9,147 bases of DNA from Bacteroidota bacterium (lineage in GTDB: Bacteria; Bacteroidota; Bacteroidia; NS11-12g; UBA955), in contig CANFUB010000088.1 in NCBI GenBank assembly GCA_947450015.1, positions 1-9,147 of the forward strand. The letters run 5' to 3'. The translations under genes were made by a program, and so were the position numbers. A model generated the notes under the pieces. It searched no databases. It was given only the letters and a program-made list of their open reading frames with translations, and was not told where the DNA came from. Positions within the stretch are counted from its first letter, which is position 1. Every line of letters starts with the position of its first letter. Positions 8,101 through 9,147 of this stretch are shown one piece after another.

Positions 8101-8314
8101 AAGTAATGGCGATGTGAATTTAATTTTAAGTGACAATGGTTTATTAAATGGTTTGGTTGAAATAATTAACATGGAAGGAAAAGTTCAATTGACTTTAAAT
8201 GCGAGCAATGAAAATATGCTAATTAATACTAGCGAACTCTTAACAGGTATTTATTTAATAAAGATTACAAAAGCAGATGGAAGTATTGTGAGTTCCAAAT
8301 TCATAAAATTATAA
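5177..8314 (+). CDS. Large secreted SprB-repeat protein with type A T9SS sorting domain
   Basis: This is a 1045-residue exported mosaic protein. Residues 1-25 are a signal peptide: basic 'NIKK', hydrophobic core, probable cleavage SAFS|Q. It leaves an N-terminal Gln, common in secreted Bacteroidota proteins. Residues about 30-200 hold two divergent repeat-like units, the first interrupted by an aromatic-rich stretch. Residues 204-570 carry five SprB-like repeats of about 73 residues. Residues about 578-665 resemble an SdrD-B/carboxypeptidase-regulatory domain ('VSGIVYDDLNSNCIQDAGED', 'TDENGYYSMKLPSGSYVIEE'). Residues 811-952 match the DUF7619 pattern ('WDPNYKEVFPKG', 'YVIHFENNGTAPA', 'IYFDYNEPVFTN'). 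Residues about 965-1045 are the type A T9SS sorting domain ('VYPNPSNGDVNL', 'GKVQLTL', 'LLTGIYLIKI', 'SSKFIKL'), which directs passage through the outer membrane and usually cleavage with attachment to a surface glycolipid. The likely role is adhesin or matrix protein; no catalytic motif is seen. It ends 25 bp before a strong terminator. Confidence 0.92.
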   Translation: MTSNFSNIKKFLLMPMLLIAISAFSQTMTLTSNTTVCPGGTGTATVSFTGVTYPFTLYWYGGANVQDGNITITGSPQTITFTGSTTTYNYNSFGAAPYFYSSNGASFGYFGVGITHDGIAPLTVTCSGGTLTVANIKGGTAPYTVDLMDVVSGTSLVSGSSPLSVTYGQGCPAGVRETQIKITDANGCYVMQDSFSVYCRGLNLTTATTVASCTNGSASITGVSGGTAPYSYSWSNGATTSGITGLTMGNYSCYVTDAVGCGGEAYLYVSQNPQILVNTTASAAKCLNADGKATAFITGGTGPFKYLWDNGATTASTNTLTGNANHTVKVTDVKGCLGEASVYIPISTPIYVNYNTTPSSCTSNTGGAVLTVNGGTAPYTYKWSGLSSTTNTISSVDVGDYSFFIEDAVGCKQQGYVSVPPISQIYATINRSDAICPSNIGSVYVTAFGTATPLTYKWSNGATTSYISAAPIGSYTCQIKDANQCSVTKYEYVGQQSPVTVGISTTRASCIFTSDGTATATPYGGTAPYSYKWSNGATTSTITGLKEGHYYVNVADANGCSSWQYVQVGYNPTTNTCYCEVSGIVYDDLNSNCIQDAGEDGIANTMINSNGGGYSITDENGYYSMKLPSGSYVIEEIISNNNALAACQSNNISYTATTGSVCNKTLNFANKLAPIHDIQTFVVYKNAPIPGNYHTQELILFNHGNTKETTVQTNYSHDGQLSYFSSTNPLKVPNSSYPNDYQFISPLTIKPGKYNTSLINFFTPTNIPLGTEVDFLDSAAYDSPVYVKWLSGESTPWNNIYSSTTVVRSSWDPNYKEVFPKGTGNDGIIPLSVKDFRYVIHFENNGTAPAQKVVLIDTLKSDFEMETLEVIGASHGVKTTMSADGVLTFTFDNINLAATPKGVYNAFAQGWVAYNIQPKTSSVKVGTQLKNMAGIYFDYNEPVFTNTTVNTYVKNTSNLNSISTNKQGLIVYPNPSNGDVNLILSDNGLLNGLVEIINMEGKVQLTLNASNENMLINTSELLTGIYLIKITKADGSIVSSKFIKL
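5786..6886 (+). repeat. Five tandem SprB-like protein repeats (about 73 codons each)
   Basis: The unit occurs at residues about 204-273, 275-348, 349-423, 424-496 and 498-570 of the secreted protein. The pattern is a Cys in the first strand (C213, C286, C361, C436, C510), then 'GG/GT-T-APYxYxWSNGATT', a 'GxY' turn, 'D-A-x-G/Q-C' with a second Cys (C261, C336, C411, C485, C560), and a closing strand. The paired cysteines suggest one disulfide per repeat after export. At DNA level the copies have diverged; the longest exact match I noticed is a 13-mer, TGGAGCAATGGCG, in repeats 1 (5876-5888) and 4 (6548-6560). SprB repeats are known from the gliding-motility adhesin of Flavobacterium and many Bacteroidota surface proteins. 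Confidence 0.85.
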
Positions 8315-8339
8315 CGCGGTTCATTTATCGATAAAATAG

Positions 8340-8369
8340 AAAACACCAATTTTCGGATTGGTGTTTTTT
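8340..8369 (+). terminator. Intrinsic (Rho-independent) terminator of the secreted-protein gene
   Basis: A perfect 11-bp stem is formed by 8340-8350 (AAAACACCAAT) and 8357-8367 (ATTGGTGTTTT). The connecting six bases TTTCGG may fold as a UUCG loop closed by a U-G pair. The downstream arm runs directly into a T run ending at 8369. It begins 25 bp after the stop codon at 8314. The stem is also preceded by A residues, so it could act weakly on minus-strand transcription, but no minus-strand gene ends here. Confidence 0.9.
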
Positions 8370-8453
8370 ATTTAAGTAGAATGGAAGGTTATAAATTCAA
8401 TTTTTAAAGCTTTTTAAACAACTGATCACCGTCATTTTTTTATCACTTTAGTG

Positions 8454-8469
8454 CATGACCTATATCACA
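8454..8469. promoter_or_regulatory. Candidate Crp/Fnr-superfamily binding site
   Basis: The sequence CATGA-CCTATA-TCACA has the TGA-N6-TCA architecture shared by Crp and Fnr sites. It matches 8 of 10 positions of the Crp consensus TGTGA-N6-TCACA and 7 of 10 of the Fnr consensus TTGAT-N4-ATCAA. It lies about 150 bp upstream of the Rrf2 start, which is far for direct activation of the -7 element at 8593. Regulators of this superfamily often control nitrosative and oxygen-limitation genes, which would fit an NsrR-like neighbour, but no site data support this here. Confidence 0.35.
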
Positions 8470-8539
8470 ACAAATGATTTACATAACGCGACAAGTCAAT
8501 GATACCAATAGTTGAGAAAGATTGGAAATTTGATTGTAG

Positions 8540-8558
8540 CTTAATTAGGCCAATTAAG
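8540..8558. promoter_or_regulatory. Perfect 7-bp inverted repeat, candidate operator
   Basis: Arms CTTAATT (8540-8546) and AATTAAG (8552-8558) flank the 5-bp spacer AGGCC. The repeat is centred about 70 bp upstream of the Rrf2 start codon and ends 34 bp before the -7 element. Rrf2-family proteins are dimers that bind AT-rich inverted repeats, often in their own promoters, so this could be an autoregulatory site. In AT-rich DNA such a repeat can also arise by chance. No T run follows that would make it a terminator. Confidence 0.35.
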
Positions 8559-8592
8559 GATAAAAAACTCTTTTAATTGTAAAGATTTTTTT

Positions 8593-8600
8593 TAATTTTG
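8593..8600 (+). promoter_or_regulatory. Bacteroidota-type -7 promoter element for the Rrf2 gene
   Basis: TAATTTTG is an exact match to the Bacteroidota primary-sigma -7 consensus TAnnTTTG. A transcription start about 6-8 bases downstream would give a leader of roughly 12 nt before the ATG at 8619. A TTG that could serve as the -33 element lies at 8577-8579, but the 13-bp gap is shorter than usual, so that half of the promoter is uncertain. Confidence 0.55.
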
Positions 8601-8618
8601 CCCTGTAATAATTAACTA

Positions 8619-9053
8619 ATGTTTTCTAAGTCCTGCGAATATGCCATTAAAGCCATGATTTTTATCGCTCAAAAATCGCGGAATGAAATGCGTGTAGGAA
8701 TTAAAGAAATTGCTAAAGGGACAGATTCTCCAGAACATTTTATTGCGAAAATAATGCAGGATTTAAGTAGAAGAAAATTGGTTCATTCTGTTAAAGGACC
8801 CAATGGTGGTTTTTACATGGATCATTTTGATTTAAAAACATCTTTAGCAGATATCGTAAAAGCCATTGATGGAGATTCTATTTATAAGGATTGTGCATTA
8901 GGGCTAAAAGCTTGTTCTGAAAAGAACCCCTGCCCTGTTCACTTTGAGTTTAAAAAAATAAAAAAAGATTTAATACAAATGATAGAAGAGAATACGATTG
9001 GCGACTTTAACGAGAAATTAGATTCGGGTAAATTCTTCTTGAAAAACAAGTAA
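8619..9053 (+). CDS. Rrf2-family transcriptional regulator (IscR/NsrR-like, probable Fe-S sensor)
   Basis: This is a 144-residue DNA-binding regulator with the standard Rrf2 layout and length. An N-terminal winged helix-turn-helix covers about 1-65: 'SKSCEYAIKAMIFIA' helix, 'VGIKEIAKGTDSPEHFIAKIMQDL' recognition region, and wing 'LVHSVKGPNGGFYM'. A dimerisation helix covers about 72-90. A ligand loop has Cys92, Cys99 and Cys105 with His108, and a C-terminal helix follows. In IscR, NsrR and RsrR such a three-cysteine loop binds a [2Fe-2S] or [4Fe-4S] cluster that reports iron-sulfur status, nitric oxide or redox state. The spacing here, C-x6-C-x5-C-x2-H, is one residue longer in the first gap than that of E. 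coli IscR. The exact sensory role is not decided by sequence. An exact -7 element lies 18 bp upstream of the ATG. No strong terminator follows, and the next frame begins 49 bp after the stop, so the regulator may head an operon. Confidence 0.92.
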   Translation: MFSKSCEYAIKAMIFIAQKSRNEMRVGIKEIAKGTDSPEHFIAKIMQDLSRRKLVHSVKGPNGGFYMDHFDLKTSLADIVKAIDGDSIYKDCALGLKACSEKNPCPVHFEFKKIKKDLIQMIEENTIGDFNEKLDSGKFFLKNK

Positions 9054-9102
9054 AGTTTTTTTTGTAATAATAAAAGATAAAAAGGTATTTAAATATTAAA
9101 TT

Positions 9103-9147
9103 ATGACTAAAATCATATCCAACAAAACGGTTCAAGAAATTCCTCAC
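9103..9147 (+). CDS. Start of an unidentified gene downstream of the Rrf2 regulator (truncated by window)
   Basis: An ATG at 9103 opens a frame that stays open to the window edge and encodes 15 residues, MTKIISNKTVQEIPH. It follows the regulator by 49 bp of very AT-rich DNA with no clear terminator. A 10-bp palindrome, TATTTAAATA (9086-9095), lies just upstream. Position suggests a gene co-transcribed with, or controlled by, the Rrf2 regulator, but 15 residues are too few to assign a family. Confidence 0.5.
   Translation, partial: MTKIISNKTVQEIPH

Larger units (their letters stand above)
8315..8618. other. 304-bp intergenic region: terminator plus Rrf2 upstream regulatory DNA
   Basis: The left part (8315-8370) belongs to the 3' end of the secreted-protein gene and contains a 12-bp palindrome (8324-8335) and an intrinsic terminator. 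The right part (8371-8618) is AT-rich and has no convincing gene. It holds three ATCAC words (8425-8429, 8442-8446, 8464-8468), a Crp/Fnr-like dyad at 8454-8469, a perfect 7-bp inverted repeat at 8540-8558 and a -7 promoter element at 8593-8600. A 25-codon open frame at 8499-8576 is within chance expectation. Confidence 0.7.

Noticed and set aside
8324..8335. 12-bp palindrome TTTATCGATAAA just after the secreted-protein gene
   Set aside because: It lies between a stop codon and a terminator, is AT-rich, and has no neighbouring promoter or recombinase gene to give it a role.
8499..8576. 25-codon open frame in the Rrf2 upstream region, possible leader peptide
   Set aside because: It is short, has no ribosome binding site, no family resemblance and no attenuator structure after it; this is expected by chance.
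9042..9060. AAAAAC/GTTTTT hairpin with T run at the end of the Rrf2 gene, possible terminator
   Set aside because: The stem is 6 bp, nearly all A-T, and overlaps the last codons; it is too weak to call.

Overview
The window reads as a piece of chromosome from a member of the Bacteroidota, probably a free-living Chitinophagales- or Sphingobacteriales-like organism. The evidence is two large secreted proteins ending in type IX secretion system (T9SS) sorting domains, one of the CHU_C/gliding-motility type and one of the 'YPNP' type A. SprB-type adhesin repeats, an exact Bacteroidota-type -7 promoter element (TAnnTTTG), AT-rich DNA and weak or absent Shine-Dalgarno sequences agree with this. No insertion sequence, CRISPR array, tRNA, rRNA or prophage gene was seen.

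Layout. Bases 1-1065 (+) are the 3' end of a T9SS surface protein: the tail of a probable IgGFc-binding-like domain, a PKD domain, an Ig-like domain and a CHU_C sorting domain. It meets a minus-strand cluster tail to tail, with 1 bp between the two stop codons. That cluster is transcribed from 4336 down to 1067 and encodes an atypical Gfo/Idh/MocA-fold protein, a lipoprotein of unknown family with a jelly-roll-like C-terminus, and a polyprenyl-phosphate sugar-1-phosphate transferase. The genes overlap by 17 nt or lie 11 nt apart, so they very probably form one operon. The natural theme is surface glycan or exopolysaccharide synthesis. Two of the three genes appear to start with TTG.

Divergent from the operon is pcm (4430-5092, +), encoding protein-L-isoaspartate O-methyltransferase. 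Next is a 1045-residue secreted mosaic protein (5177-8314, +) with a signal peptide, SprB-like repeats, an SdrD-B-like domain, a DUF7619-like domain and a type A T9SS sorting domain. A strong intrinsic terminator closes it at 8340-8369.

The 304-bp gap 8315-8618 holds that terminator, a Crp/Fnr-like dyad, a perfect 7-bp inverted repeat and an exact -7 element just ahead of an Rrf2-family regulator (8619-9053, +). The regulator has IscR/NsrR-like cysteines. A further reading frame starts at 9103 and runs off the window; it may be the regulator's co-transcribed target.

Most genes belong to recognisable families. The parts least explained by known families are the oxidoreductase-like/lipoprotein/sugar-transferase operon, with its degraded active-site motifs and unclassified lipoprotein, and the regulatory DNA in front of the Rrf2 gene. 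I found no convincing evidence of a wholly new system.
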